A stretch of DNA of 64,000 nt. Origin: JAUSIF01 sp040901465. GTDB taxonomy: Bacteria > Pseudomonadota > Alphaproteobacteria > Rhizobiales > Xanthobacteraceae. The number at the start of each line of letters is the position of its first letter. The first letter of the stretch is position 1. The notes below the pieces were generated by a model. That model saw only the letters and a list, made by a program, of their open reading frames with translations. It did not search any database and was not told where the DNA came from. The stretch covers positions 1 through 64,000 of the forward strand of contig JBBDYN010000051.1 of the NCBI GenBank assembly GCA_040901465.1. The letters run 5' to 3'. The position numbers were made by a program, and so were the translations under genes. This document shows positions 1-8,304 of this stretch, in pieces.

Positions 1-427
1 TGACGTTGGGACGGCTCTCGTAAATCACGGCGATCACGCCGAGCGGCGTGCGCACACGCTCGATCTTCAACCCGTTCGGGCGCTCCCACGCAGCCATGAC
101 CGTACCGACGGGGTCGGGCAGGGCGCTGACAACGTCGATGCCGTCGGCCATGGCGGCAACGCGCTTCGCGTCGAGCGAGAGCCGGTCGCGGAAAGCGGGC
201 GTGAGCTTGTCGCCGGCGGCGGCGATGTCCTCGGCATTGGCCTGCAGGATCGCGGAAGAATTTTCGCGGATGGCTTTTGCCGCGGCCTGCAACGCCGCGG
301 TCTTCTTCGCGGGCTCGGCAAGCGCAAGCGTGCGTGCGGCCGAACGTGCGCGGCGGCCCATGTCCTTCATCAGGGCAGCGACGTCGCCGTTCGCTGCGAG
401 CTTTTCGAGCTTTGCGCTCATGCTCAT
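1..427 (-). CDS. proA: Gamma-glutamyl phosphate reductase, N-terminal part (runs off window)
   Basis: Catalyses the NADPH-dependent reduction of gamma-glutamyl phosphate to glutamate semialdehyde, the second step of proline synthesis. Only about 142 N-terminal codons are present. They match the family start: an Ala-rich helical leader, then LDAKRVAAMADGI, then WERPNGLKIERVRTPLGV and VIYESRPNV, which belong to the NADP-binding region. The ATG at 427 overlaps the proB stop (ATGA), so the two are translationally coupled. An in-frame ATG at 421 is an alternative start. Confidence 0.93.
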   Translation of the reverse strand, partial: MSMSAKLEKLAANGDVAALMKDMGRRARSAARTLALAEPAKKTAALQAAAKAIRENSSAILQANAEDIAAAGDKLTPAFRDRLSLDAKRVAAMADGIDVVSALPDPVGTVMAAWERPNGLKIERVRTPLGVIAVIYESRPNV

Positions 428-1554
428 TCCCCGGCCATCACCAGGTCGTCCCGGTGCACCATCTCGGTGCGGCCACGATAGCCCAGAACGGCTTCGATCC
501 GCTCGCTGTTTTGTCCGACCAGGCGCTCGGCGTCCTCACGGTCATAGGCGACGAGGCCGCGGCCGATTTCCGCGCCGTCGGGGCCGCGCACGACCACGGC
601 ATCCCCGCGGGCAAATACGCCTTCCACGCGTACGACGCCCGCGGGCAGGAGACTCTTGCCGCGGCGGAGCGCTGCGACGGCACCAGCATCCACGTGGATC
701 GCGCCCTTGGGCTCGAGGCTGCCGCCGATCCATTTCTTGCGCGCGGTCACGGGATTGGCGGGCGTGAGAAACCAGGTGCAGGCGGCGCCATCGGCGATCG
801 CGCGCAGAGGATGCAGCGTGTGGCCGGACGCGATCACCATGTGTACGCCGGCGCTCGTCGCGATCTTGGCGGCTTCGATCTTGGTGCGCATGCCTCCGCG
901 CGAAAGATCCGAGCCCGCGGCGCCTGCGGCCGCCTCGATCTCGGCGGAGACGCGTTGCACGACCGGGATCAGCTTCGCGCTCTTATTCTCGCGCGGCGGG
1001 GCATCGTAAAGGCCGTCGACGTCGGAGAGCAGCACGAGGAGATCGGCGCTCACCATGGTGGCGACGCGGGCGGCGAGCCGGTCATTGTCGCCGTAACGGA
1101 TTTCGGTGGTGGCGACGGTGTCGTTCTCGTTGATCACGGGCACGGCGCGCAATTCGAGGAGCTTCGCGATCGTGGAGCGCGCATTGAGATAGCGGCGGCG
1201 CTCCTCGGTGTCGCCGAGGGTGAGCAGGACCTGGCCGGCGGTGAGGCCGTGTTTCGCCAGCGTCTCGGTCCAGATGCGCGCGAGCGCAATCTGGCCGACG
1301 GCAGCGGCGGCTTGGCTCTCTTCCAGTTTCAGTGCGCCCTTGGGGAGCTTCAGCACGTTGCGGCCGAGCGCGATGGCGCCGGACGACACGACGAGGAGAT
1401 CGGCGCCCGCTTTCGCGCGGCCGCCGAGGTCTTCGGCGAGCGCTTCCAGCCATTCGCGCCGCAGCGCGCCCTTGTCGCTGTCGACCAGCAGCGAGGAGCC
1501 CACTTTGACGACGATGCGGCGGAAATCCGCCAGCGATTGTGTGCCGCGAGACAT
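424..1554 (-). CDS. proB: Glutamate 5-kinase
   Basis: Phosphorylates L-glutamate to gamma-glutamyl phosphate, the first and feedback-inhibited step of proline synthesis in the cytoplasm. The 376-residue length is normal. The N-terminal amino-acid-kinase domain shows RRIVVKVGSSLL, VSSGAI, VPVINENDTV and DLSRGGMRTKIEAA. A C-terminal PUA domain (about residues 275-355) contains the segment ending in ARGDAVVVRGPDG. It is directly followed by proA with a 4-base overlap. In related genomes proB lies just after obgE; here 4.4 kb separates them. Confidence 0.96.
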   Translation of the reverse strand: MSRGTQSLADFRRIVVKVGSSLLVDSDKGALRREWLEALAEDLGGRAKAGADLLVVSSGAIALGRNVLKLPKGALKLEESQAAAAVGQIALARIWTETLAKHGLTAGQVLLTLGDTEERRRYLNARSTIAKLLELRAVPVINENDTVATTEIRYGDNDRLAARVATMVSADLLVLLSDVDGLYDAPPRENKSAKLIPVVQRVSAEIEAAAGAAGSDLSRGGMRTKIEAAKIATSAGVHMVIASGHTLHPLRAIADGAACTWFLTPANPVTARKKWIGGSLEPKGAIHVDAGAVAALRRGKSLLPAGVVRVEGVFARGDAVVVRGPDGAEIGRGLVAYDREDAERLVGQNSERIEAVLGYRGRTEMVHRDDLVMAGE

Positions 1555-1620
1555 GAGTTGCGCCCGAGACGATGTGGGGCAGGAGGGATAGGCGGGAATC
1601 GGCGCGGAGCCAAGCCGCCA

Positions 1621-1821
1621 TCGTCATGGCCGTCCCCGGGTTAAACCCGGGGATGTCCCGGCCATCCACGTCTTTCTTCGGTTAAGACGTGGATCACAGC
1701 CGAAGTCGGCTGTTGCCGACTTCGGCCAGTTTCAACCTGCGAGCCGGGTCCAACCGGCTCGCTGACTCGGCGCACCAAGGCGCCGCTTACGCGGGCGGGT
1801 GCGCCGGCCCGGTGATGACGA
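1621..1821. repeat. Mosaic palindromic intergenic element
   Basis: This non-coding block between proB and asnB is bounded by an inverted TCGTCAT/ATGACGA pair. It is made almost entirely of short hairpins: CCCCGGGTTAAACCCGGGG (1634-1652), ACGTCTT...AAGACGT, GCCGAAGTCGGC...GCCGACTTCGGC and GAGCCGG...CCGGCTC. It resembles the dispersed REP-like elements common in Bradyrhizobium-type genomes, and a related block sits at 7014-7195. The hairpins may act as transcription attenuators or mRNA stabilisers, which is inference. Confidence 0.6.
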
Positions 1822-1822
1822 G

Positions 1823-3595
1823 TTATAGATTGTGCGCCTGAAGCCAGCCCTCGAGCGCCGCCACCTGCCAGAGCTTGGAATTGCCCTTGGGCGTCAGGTT
1901 CTCCTCCGGCGCGTCGAGCAGGCGATCCACATAGTCGCGGCGGAAGACGCCGCGGGTGCGCGCCTTCTCGCTCGTCAGCGTGTCGCGGACGAAGTCCAAG
2001 TAAGGCCCGCGCAGGTACTTCAAAGCGGGCACCGGGAAGTAGCCCTTGGGCCGGTCGATGACTTCCGCCGGCACCACCTCGCGCGCGGCTTGCTTGAGGA
2101 TGTACTTGCCGCCGTCGCGCAGCTTGAGATCGGCGGGCACGCGGGCGGCGAGCTCGACGACCTCGTGGTCGATGAAGGGCACGCGCGCCTCGAGCCCGTA
2201 CGCCATCGTCATGTTGTCGACGCGCTTCACCGGATCGTCGACCATCATGATCTTCTGGTCGAGTTCGAGCGTCTTGTCGATCGGCTTCGCCGCCGCCGAC
2301 TGCTCGAAGAACTGCTCCACGAGCTCGCGGCTCGCGTCGCCGTTCATCAACTCGGGCGCGACGACCTCGGCCATTTCCTCGTGGTCGCGGTCGAAATAGA
2401 CCTCGGCATACTGGCCGACCGGGTCGTTCGTGCGCAGCATCGCCGGGTACCAGTGATAGCCGCCGAAGACTTCGTCGGCGCCCTGGCCGCTCTGGACCAC
2501 CTTCACGTGCTTCGAGACTTCCTGCGACAGGAGATAAAACGCGACCGTGTCGTGGCTGACCATGGGCTCGCTCATGGCCGCGATCGCGCCGGGGAGGGCG
2601 TCGATCATGCGCGAGCTGTCGATGCGGATCTGCCGGTGGTCGGTGCCGAAGCGCCCGGCGACGATGTCGGAATACTTGAACTCGTCGCCCGTGACGTCAC
2701 CGACGCTCTCGAAGCCGATGGAAAAGGTCTTCAGGTCCTTGTGCCCGCTCTCGGCGAGCAAGGCCACGATCAGCGACGAGTCGAGGCCGCCCGAGAGCAG
2801 CACGCCCACCGGCACGTCGGCGACGCGGCGGCGCTCGACCGCGGCTTTCAGCGAGTCGAGCACGGCCTCGCGCCAATCGGCCTCGGTCATGCGCCGGTCG
2901 TCGCGATGCGGGGCGACCGTGACGTCCCAATAGACTTCCTCGCGGCGGCGGCCGTCGGGCTCGATGGTGAGAATCGTTGCCGGCGGCAGTTTGCGCACGC
3001 CCTTCAGGATCGTGCGCGGCGCGGGCACGACCGCGTGCAGCGACATGTAATTGTGGAGTGCGGCGGGATCGATCGCGGTATCGACCCCTCCGCCAGCCAG
3101 CAACGCGGGAAGTGTGGATGCGAAGCGGAGCGCGCCGCCGACTTCCGCGAGATAGAGCGGCTTGATGCCGAGCCGGTCGCGCGCGAGCACGACGCGGCCG
3201 CTCTCACGCTCCCAGATCGCGAATGCGAACATGCCGTGGAGGCGCTCGACGCAGCGCGAGCCCCATGCGTGATAGGCCTTGAGGATCACTTCCGTGTCGC
3301 CGCTTGAGAAGAAGCGATAGCCCTTCGCCTGCAATTCGCGGCGCAGCTCGCGGAAATTATAGATGCAGCCGTTGAAGGCGAGCACGAGCCCGAGCTCGGG
3401 ATCGAGCATGGGCTGCTGCGAAGCGGCGCTGAGATCGAGAATGCTCAAGCGCCGGTGCGCGAGCGCAACGCTTGCTTGGGAGAAGAAGCCGCCGGCGTCG
3501 GGGCCGCGCGGTTCCATTCTGTCGGCCATCTGTTGCTGCACGGCGAGGTTTGGATGGCCGCGATCGAATCGAACTTCGCCGCTTAAACCGCACAT
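1823..3595 (-). CDS. AsnB-like glutamine amidotransferase, N-acetylglutaminylglutamine amidotransferase type
   Basis: A class II amidotransferase of the asparagine synthetase superfamily (590 residues). The start was set at the ATG giving MCGLSGEVRF, because the catalytic Cys must be residue 2; an upstream in-frame ATG at 3643 would bury it. The N-terminal glutaminase domain has RGPDAGGFF, HRRLSILDLS and AFNGCIYN. The synthetase domain has the pyrophosphate loop VLLSGGLDSS and SGQGADEVFGGY. Length and wording best fit the TIGR03104 family, which amidates N-acetylglutaminylglutamine to the osmoprotectant NAGGN. The usual GNAT/ATP-grasp ligase partner is not in this window, so asparagine synthetase is the alternative. 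Confidence 0.8.
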   Translation of the reverse strand: MCGLSGEVRFDRGHPNLAVQQQMADRMEPRGPDAGGFFSQASVALAHRRLSILDLSAASQQPMLDPELGLVLAFNGCIYNFRELRRELQAKGYRFFSSGDTEVILKAYHAWGSRCVERLHGMFAFAIWERESGRVVLARDRLGIKPLYLAEVGGALRFASTLPALLAGGGVDTAIDPAALHNYMSLHAVVPAPRTILKGVRKLPPATILTIEPDGRRREEVYWDVTVAPHRDDRRMTEADWREAVLDSLKAAVERRRVADVPVGVLLSGGLDSSLIVALLAESGHKDLKTFSIGFESVGDVTGDEFKYSDIVAGRFGTDHRQIRIDSSRMIDALPGAIAAMSEPMVSHDTVAFYLLSQEVSKHVKVVQSGQGADEVFGGYHWYPAMLRTNDPVGQYAEVYFDRDHEEMAEVVAPELMNGDASRELVEQFFEQSAAAKPIDKTLELDQKIMMVDDPVKRVDNMTMAYGLEARVPFIDHEVVELAARVPADLKLRDGGKYILKQAAREVVPAEVIDRPKGYFPVPALKYLRGPYLDFVRDTLTSEKARTRGVFRRDYVDRLLDAPEENLTPKGNSKLWQVAALEGWLQAHNL

Positions 3596-3846
3596 ATCGG
3601 TTGGCGCGAGGGAACCCAACGATGGATTCCGACGCGGGATCATATCCTTTCAATTTCGTCCCGGTTTCGGAACGATCGATGCAAACGGGCGAAACATCCT
3701 TGCGAATTTGCGATTCAGTGCCCGCTCACGAAGCAATATAGCGCGTGAATGTGGCGATGTCGCCTCATTGTGTTCGCGGTTTGATTCGGAGGGTCAATGA
3801 GGGGTGAAGGGGAGGAAGATAGTCCTTAGTTTAAACCAAAGCGCCT

Positions 3847-4998
3847 TTACCGAGTTCGCTGATAGTCTATGACCCGAACGACCATTCGGGGAAAGCTCGA
3901 CAGCACGTCGTCGAGAAATTTCTCGATGAGTGACAGCGATCGATCATCGGCTGCGCTTTGCGCGGTGAACGATCGTGAGATGGCATTCTGCCAGACCTGA
4001 GGTCGATAGCGGACGAGAGAGCCTAGGAGGAAGCTGCCGAGAACCTGAAGCGAATGTTCAGGCAGCATAATGCCCGCCAACGGCTGTATCGCATATATGC
4101 TCGAGGTATTCACATAGCCCCCAGACAACGGAGGCAGGATATCCGACGCCGGAATGAAGCGGCGCTCGCCACCCATCATCGCGCGACCACCTACGAAGCC
4201 ACGATTGTTTGCCTCAACAAGATTCTCGCCTAAGAGGTCGTCGTCTTCCCCTTTTTCAACGTTGTCAAAGATCAAAAGCGCGCGGCCCCAAGCGTGCGAC
4301 GCTTCGGTGAAACGCCATCTATTCAAGAAGGGGTAGGCCTGCCGCCATTTCAGCACGCTAGCGATCAGACTTGCCCGATCAGTGAAGAGGTCGGGGTCGT
4401 CGATTCGTAATGTGCAGCGTCCATTGTTCGGCCACTGGAAGTGCAGCGTGATCGGAGCAGTGTCGGCTGGCGAACCGAACGTTTGTCTGTACTCGTCGAA
4501 CAGATTAGGCATCCGCGACAGGATGTCCTTGATCGTCACCTGCTGTCCGCTCAGGCCCCCGGAGAGGCCGAACGGCTTTTCGAACCATCGCGGCATCGCG
4601 TCGTCGAAGTACCAGATGCGCCCTAGCGGAGCGATCGCATCGTTGAACTCTTGGAAGGTCCCCGCGTTTTCGAATCGCAAAGCGAGTTCTTCAACGCCTG
4701 AGTTTGCGGGGGTGATGTCGCTGAGGCCATGACCGCGTCTTAGCGTCGAGAAGGAGATGATCTGCGTGGCAACTACAACAGCCTGCGCGAACGCGACGAC
4801 GCCGTAGTAGATCAGCAAAGGCTTGATTTGAATCGGCGCTGCCTCTGCGGCCTCGAAGTACAGTCTGCCTTGCTGGAGGCACACCGAAATTTCGCGAGCG
4901 ATCGAGGCGCTGGGAGTGCGTCCGTTCGACCGACCGATGAGTTCGCGAACATTGGTCGCGCTCTCCAGAAACTTGATGTCGTACCAGTCGCTCGCCAT
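3847..4998 (-). CDS. YaaC-like protein in low-GC island
   Basis: A 383-residue soluble protein of unknown function. The segment LYFEAAEAAPIQIKPLLIYY followed by GVVAFAQAVVVA resembles the YaaC-like family (Pfam PF14175), where an aromatic KPLL-YY helix is typical. No enzyme motif was seen. A GAGGG Shine-Dalgarno lies just upstream of the chosen ATG. It follows the TIR/deoxyribosyltransferase-like gene by 28 bases on the same strand, so the two form a probable two-gene operon. Both are clearly poorer in G+C than the flanking core genes, which suggests horizontal acquisition. The family assignment is from motif memory only. Confidence 0.6.
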   Translation of the reverse strand: MASDWYDIKFLESATNVRELIGRSNGRTPSASIAREISVCLQQGRLYFEAAEAAPIQIKPLLIYYGVVAFAQAVVVATQIISFSTLRRGHGLSDITPANSGVEELALRFENAGTFQEFNDAIAPLGRIWYFDDAMPRWFEKPFGLSGGLSGQQVTIKDILSRMPNLFDEYRQTFGSPADTAPITLHFQWPNNGRCTLRIDDPDLFTDRASLIASVLKWRQAYPFLNRWRFTEASHAWGRALLIFDNVEKGEDDDLLGENLVEANNRGFVGGRAMMGGERRFIPASDILPPLSGGYVNTSSIYAIQPLAGIMLPEHSLQVLGSFLLGSLVRYRPQVWQNAISRSFTAQSAADDRSLSLIEKFLDDVLSSFPRMVVRVIDYQRTR

Positions 4999-5026
4999 TC
5001 AGAGCCCTCGGAGACGGTGTGTTGGT

Positions 5027-5875
5027 TCACTTGTTGGCGAACTTCTCCAGTGCCTTTGCGAAGGCCTCCTTTCCCTCCCAGAAAGCAAGTCCAAGACCAA
5101 GCGCTGTAACGGCCGGCCAGCCTGCACCCCCAACAATAAGGGCGATGGTGCCCGAGATCGCCATACGCGATCCTCGAGCAGTCGCGAGCTGATCCATAAT
5201 TTGAAGCAGAACCTTCAAAGCTCTGTCGGCGGCCTCCCTGAGAGCCGTCGGGGTCTCGGCATCTGGGACGGATTTCAGTTCTTCGGCGATCGCCTCTAAT
5301 TCAACTATCGCCCGGCTAGCGGAGTTACTTCCAATGAGGCGAATAACGTCTGCTGCTGCTTCAATGCGGTCTGCCAATTCGTAGCGCCGTTCTTTTGGCG
5401 TCTTCTTCATCGGCACGCGCATGGAGCTTGGACGCTCGGGATCAATGTCCAAAGCCTCACGAATGGCGTTAACTAGGGCTTCGATAGTCTCCTCGTCACC
5501 AGCTATTCCCGGAGATTGAACGAATGGATATCGCACAAGCTCAAATTCGCGCGCGTTGAACGGCATAACGTAGTCGACGTCGCCAATGAGCACCGTGGGA
5601 AGACCCGCGGCGTATCTGGCGCCCAGCTCGAAGTAGCCGCTCGCTGACAACTCGGTAAGGTCGGCGATGACTAGATCGGCTTCTGCAATTTCCTTAAGGA
5701 GCTGAGCCGAAATCTCCCCGGTCTCGTGAATGTAACCCCGAGGGTTCATTCGAAATTCCGGAAAGTGCTCCATCACGGGCAATACGAGAGTTTCGTAGAC
5801 CGCCTCAGCGTTTATGCCGGGAGGGCTTTCACCCTGATCTCGTTGCGAAATATAGATGCAGGTTCGAATGGCCAT
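5027..5875 (-). CDS. Nucleoside 2-deoxyribosyltransferase/TIR-like protein with C-terminal membrane hairpin
   Basis: A 282-residue protein. Residues 1 to about 100 form a Rossmann-like domain with EADLVIADLT, SGYFELGARYAAGLPTVLIG, the pattern shared by nucleoside 2-deoxyribosyltransferases and TIR-like NAD hydrolases; the Glu of YFELG is the candidate catalytic residue. The middle is helical and charged. The C-terminus has a hydrophobic pair (ISGTIALIVGGAGW and VTALGLGLAF) before a Lys-rich tail. The ATG at 5875 has GGGGGCGG just upstream; an ATG at 5977 would overlap obgE and add a non-conserved leader. It is upstream of and co-directional with the YaaC-like gene. A role in nucleotide cleavage or defence is inference. 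Confidence 0.55.
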   Translation of the reverse strand: MAIRTCIYISQRDQGESPPGINAEAVYETLVLPVMEHFPEFRMNPRGYIHETGEISAQLLKEIAEADLVIADLTELSASGYFELGARYAAGLPTVLIGDVDYVMPFNAREFELVRYPFVQSPGIAGDEETIEALVNAIREALDIDPERPSSMRVPMKKTPKERRYELADRIEAAADVIRLIGSNSASRAIVELEAIAEELKSVPDAETPTALREAADRALKVLLQIMDQLATARGSRMAISGTIALIVGGAGWPAVTALGLGLAFWEGKEAFAKALEKFANK

Positions 5876-5964
5876 TCCGCCCCCAGAATCTGAAGGCAGC
5901 ATAGCAAAAAAACTCACTGGATGAGCTGAGGCTCCTGCAACATCTAATAATTGACGCGAGTGTC

Positions 5965-6996
5965 CTACGGCCTCCACGCCTCTTCCTTCTCCTTCGCCTC
6001 TTCCCGCCGCGACTTGGCGATCACCTTGAGAACCGCGCGCAGCGCGGCCTCGACGCCGTCGCCGCTGTGCGCCGAAAGCGCGAGCGGCTCCTTCTTGTAG
6101 GCGCGTTTCAGTTTCTTCTTCGCTTCCGCAATCGCCGCGGGTGTCAGCGCGTCGATCTTGGAGAGCGCGACGATCTCGGGCTTGTCAGCCAGCCCCTCGC
6201 CGTAAGAGTCCAGCTCGTGGCGCACGGTGCGCCAGGCCTCGCCGGGGTCCTCGGCCGTGGCATCGACGAGATGCAGGAGGGCGCCCGTGCGCTCGACATG
6301 GCCGAGGAAACGGTCGCCGAGGCCCGCCCCTTCGTGGGCGCCTTCGATCAGGCCGGGAATATCGGCGAGCACGAATTCGCGCTGGTCGACGCGCACGACG
6401 CCGAGCTGCGGATGCAGCGTGGTGAAGGGATAGTCGGCGATCTTCGGCTTCGCCGCCGAGACCGCGGCGAGAAACGTCGACTTGCCCGCGTTCGGCAGGC
6501 CGACGAGGCCTGCGTCGGCGATCAGCTTCAGACGGAGGCGGATCGTGCGCTCCTCACCCGGCTGTCCCGGGTTGGCGCGGCGCGGAGAGCGGTTGGTGGA
6601 AGACTTGAAGTGCGCGTTGCCGAAGCCGCCGTTCCCGCCTTCGAGCAACGTCACTTTCTCTCCCACCTCGGTGAGATCCGCGAGCACGTCCTCGCCGCTC
6701 TCGTCGAGCACCTGCGTGCCGACCGGCACTTTCAGAATGACGTCATTGCCGCGCGCGCCGGAGCGGTCCTTGCCCATGCCGTGGCCGCCGGACTTCGCCT
6801 TGAAGTGCTGCTGGAAGCGATAGTCGATGAGCGTGTTGAGCCCGTCCACGCACTCGACGATCACGTCGCCGCCGCGCCCGCCGTCGCCGCCGTCCGGCCC
6901 GCCGAACTCGATGAATTTCTCGCGCCGGAACGAGACCGCACCCGCGCCGCCGTTGCCGGAGCGCACGTACACTTTCGCCTCGTCGAGAAATTTCAT
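5965..6996 (-). CDS. obgE: Obg family GTPase
   Basis: Ribosome-associated GTPase acting in 50S maturation and stress control. The 343 residues comprise a Gly-rich Obg fold (residues 1-158, with VRSGNGGAGAVSFRREK and GGPDGGDGGRGGDV) followed by a G domain with GLPNAGKSTFL (G1), DIPGLIEGAHEGAGLG (G3), LSKID (G4) and a SAHSGDG G5-like segment. It has no long C-terminal OCT domain, as is usual in alphaproteobacteria. It lies downstream of rplU-rpmA and the GNAT gene on the same strand, the conserved order in this group. Confidence 0.96.
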   Translation of the reverse strand: MKFLDEAKVYVRSGNGGAGAVSFRREKFIEFGGPDGGDGGRGGDVIVECVDGLNTLIDYRFQQHFKAKSGGHGMGKDRSGARGNDVILKVPVGTQVLDESGEDVLADLTEVGEKVTLLEGGNGGFGNAHFKSSTNRSPRRANPGQPGEERTIRLRLKLIADAGLVGLPNAGKSTFLAAVSAAKPKIADYPFTTLHPQLGVVRVDQREFVLADIPGLIEGAHEGAGLGDRFLGHVERTGALLHLVDATAEDPGEAWRTVRHELDSYGEGLADKPEIVALSKIDALTPAAIAEAKKKLKRAYKKEPLALSAHSGDGVEAALRAVLKVIAKSRREEAKEKEEAWRP

Positions 6997-7013
6997 GGGT
7001 TTGGTTCTACTTC

Positions 7014-7195
7014 GTCATGCGCGGGCTTGTCCCGCGCATCCACGTCTTAGCGACCGCCCGGCAAAGAAAGGCGTGGATGGTCGTCGCGCTGGCGAGCGAA
7101 GCGAGCGGCCAGCGCGACCATTCCTTGAGTGCGCGCGCCGGACACTTGCCCTGAACCGGGCTCGTCGGCGCGCGCGGGACAAGCCCGGCCATGAC
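7014..7195. repeat. Palindromic intergenic element with about 24-bp terminal inverted repeats
   Basis: The block begins GTCATGCGCGGGCTTGTCCC and ends with the near-perfect inverse (GGGACAAGCCCGGCCATGAC). Inside is a hairpin built on CGCTGGCGAGCG...CGAGCGGCCAGCGCG. The 30 bases at 7141-7170 match 12891-12920 in reverse complement at 29 of 30 positions. It fills the gap between the GNAT gene and obgE and is a non-coding repeat typical of the Bradyrhizobium group. Confidence 0.65.
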
Positions 7196-7221
7196 ACCGA
7201 GGTATTTCGCGCCGATCATGC

Positions 7222-7848
7222 TCAACCCCTCACGGCCTTCCTGCGCACCGGCAGCCGAGTCTTGCCCCAGGCGCGGAGCGACACCCACGTGCGCCGGTCG
7301 AGCCGGAAGCGGTCGGACGGCACCGAAGCGCCGAGCGCGCGGATACGGCAGAGGCCGACGCCGGTCCACTGAAAGCCGCACTTCTCCAGGACGCCGCGCG
7401 ACGCGAGATTGGTCACGCGGCAGGAAGCCGCGAGCGCGTCGAGAGCGGTGGCGGTGAAGGCGTGATCGATCATGGTGCGGACGGCCTCGGTGGCATAGCC
7501 GCGGCCCCAGAACGGTTCGCCGATCCAATAGCCGATTTCCGGGATCGCTTCATCGCGCAATCCGTAACCGCATGCGCCCACGAACGCGCCGCCCTTCTTC
7601 TCGAACAGCGCGAACACTAGGCCGTGCGCCTGCTCCGGCAGACCGGCGATCCAGGCTTCGGCATGCTCGAGCTTATATGGGTGCGGAATGGACGCCGTCA
7701 TCTCGGCGACCCTGCGGTTGTCGGCAAGGGCGGTGATCGCGCCGGCGTCCGCGAGCTGCGGCGCGCGCAGCACGAGGCGTTCGGATTCGAGCGATGGGAC
7801 GCACAAATCGCCGGGCGGCGATCCGCAACTCATTTGAACGGCGGTCAT
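7222..7848 (-). CDS. GNAT family N-acetyltransferase (RimJ/RimL-like)
   Basis: Acetyl-CoA dependent acetyltransferase of about 208 residues. It opens with LESERLVLRAPQLADAGAI, typical of RimJ/RimL-type GNATs. The acetyl-CoA loop is seen as YWIGEPFWGRGYATEAVR, followed by NLASRGVLEKCGF. The ATG at 7848 is preferred over 7884 because GGAGGAG precedes it by seven bases. It lies between rpmA and obgE, where rhizobial genomes usually carry a GNAT gene, so a ribosomal or translation-factor substrate is plausible but unproven. Confidence 0.88.
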   Translation of the reverse strand: MTAVQMSCGSPPGDLCVPSLESERLVLRAPQLADAGAITALADNRRVAEMTASIPHPYKLEHAEAWIAGLPEQAHGLVFALFEKKGGAFVGACGYGLRDEAIPEIGYWIGEPFWGRGYATEAVRTMIDHAFTATALDALAASCRVTNLASRGVLEKCGFQWTGVGLCRIRALGASVPSDRFRLDRRTWVSLRAWGKTRLPVRRKAVRG

Positions 7849-7969
7849 TGCGGGCTCCTCCAAATGCGCGAAGGGGAGACGCATCTCGTCCCCCCTTTGG
7901 ATTCGACCCTGTCTGTGAAGGGCCGCCGGGCTGACGAGGTGCCGGCGGGACCTTCGCTGATCTCCGCCG

Positions 7970-8242
7970 CTACTTGGCCGTAGCCTCCTGCATCGGGACT
8001 ACGGAAACGGTGACGCGGTCTTTGGCGTGGCCGCGGAACTCGACGGCACCTTCCACGAGCGCGAACAGGGTGTGGTCCTTGCCAATGCCCACGTTCGAGC
8101 CCGGATGCCATTTGGTGCCGCGCTGACGCACGATGATATTGCCGGCGAGCACGCGCTCGCCGCCAAAGCGCTTCACGCCGAGCCGGCGACCGGCTGAGTC
8201 GCGACCGTTGCGTGAAGAACCGCCTGCCTTCTTGTGCGCCAT
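7970..8242 (-). CDS. rpmA: 50S ribosomal protein L27
   Basis: Ninety residues beginning MAHKKAGGSSRNGRDS, the universal L27 start whose flexible N-terminus reaches the peptidyl-transferase centre. GGERVLAGNIIVRQRGTKWH and NVGIGKDHTLFAL are also typical. There is no N-terminal prosequence of the Firmicutes type. It follows rplU by 62 bases as part of the rplU-rpmA operon. Confidence 0.98.
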   Translation of the reverse strand: MAHKKAGGSSRNGRDSAGRRLGVKRFGGERVLAGNIIVRQRGTKWHPGSNVGIGKDHTLFALVEGAVEFRGHAKDRVTVSVVPMQEATAK

Positions 8243-8304
8243 AATCAGACTCCGATATCGACTATTCTATATACCAGTTTCGTGACGGTCGCATTCACTT
8301 CTTC

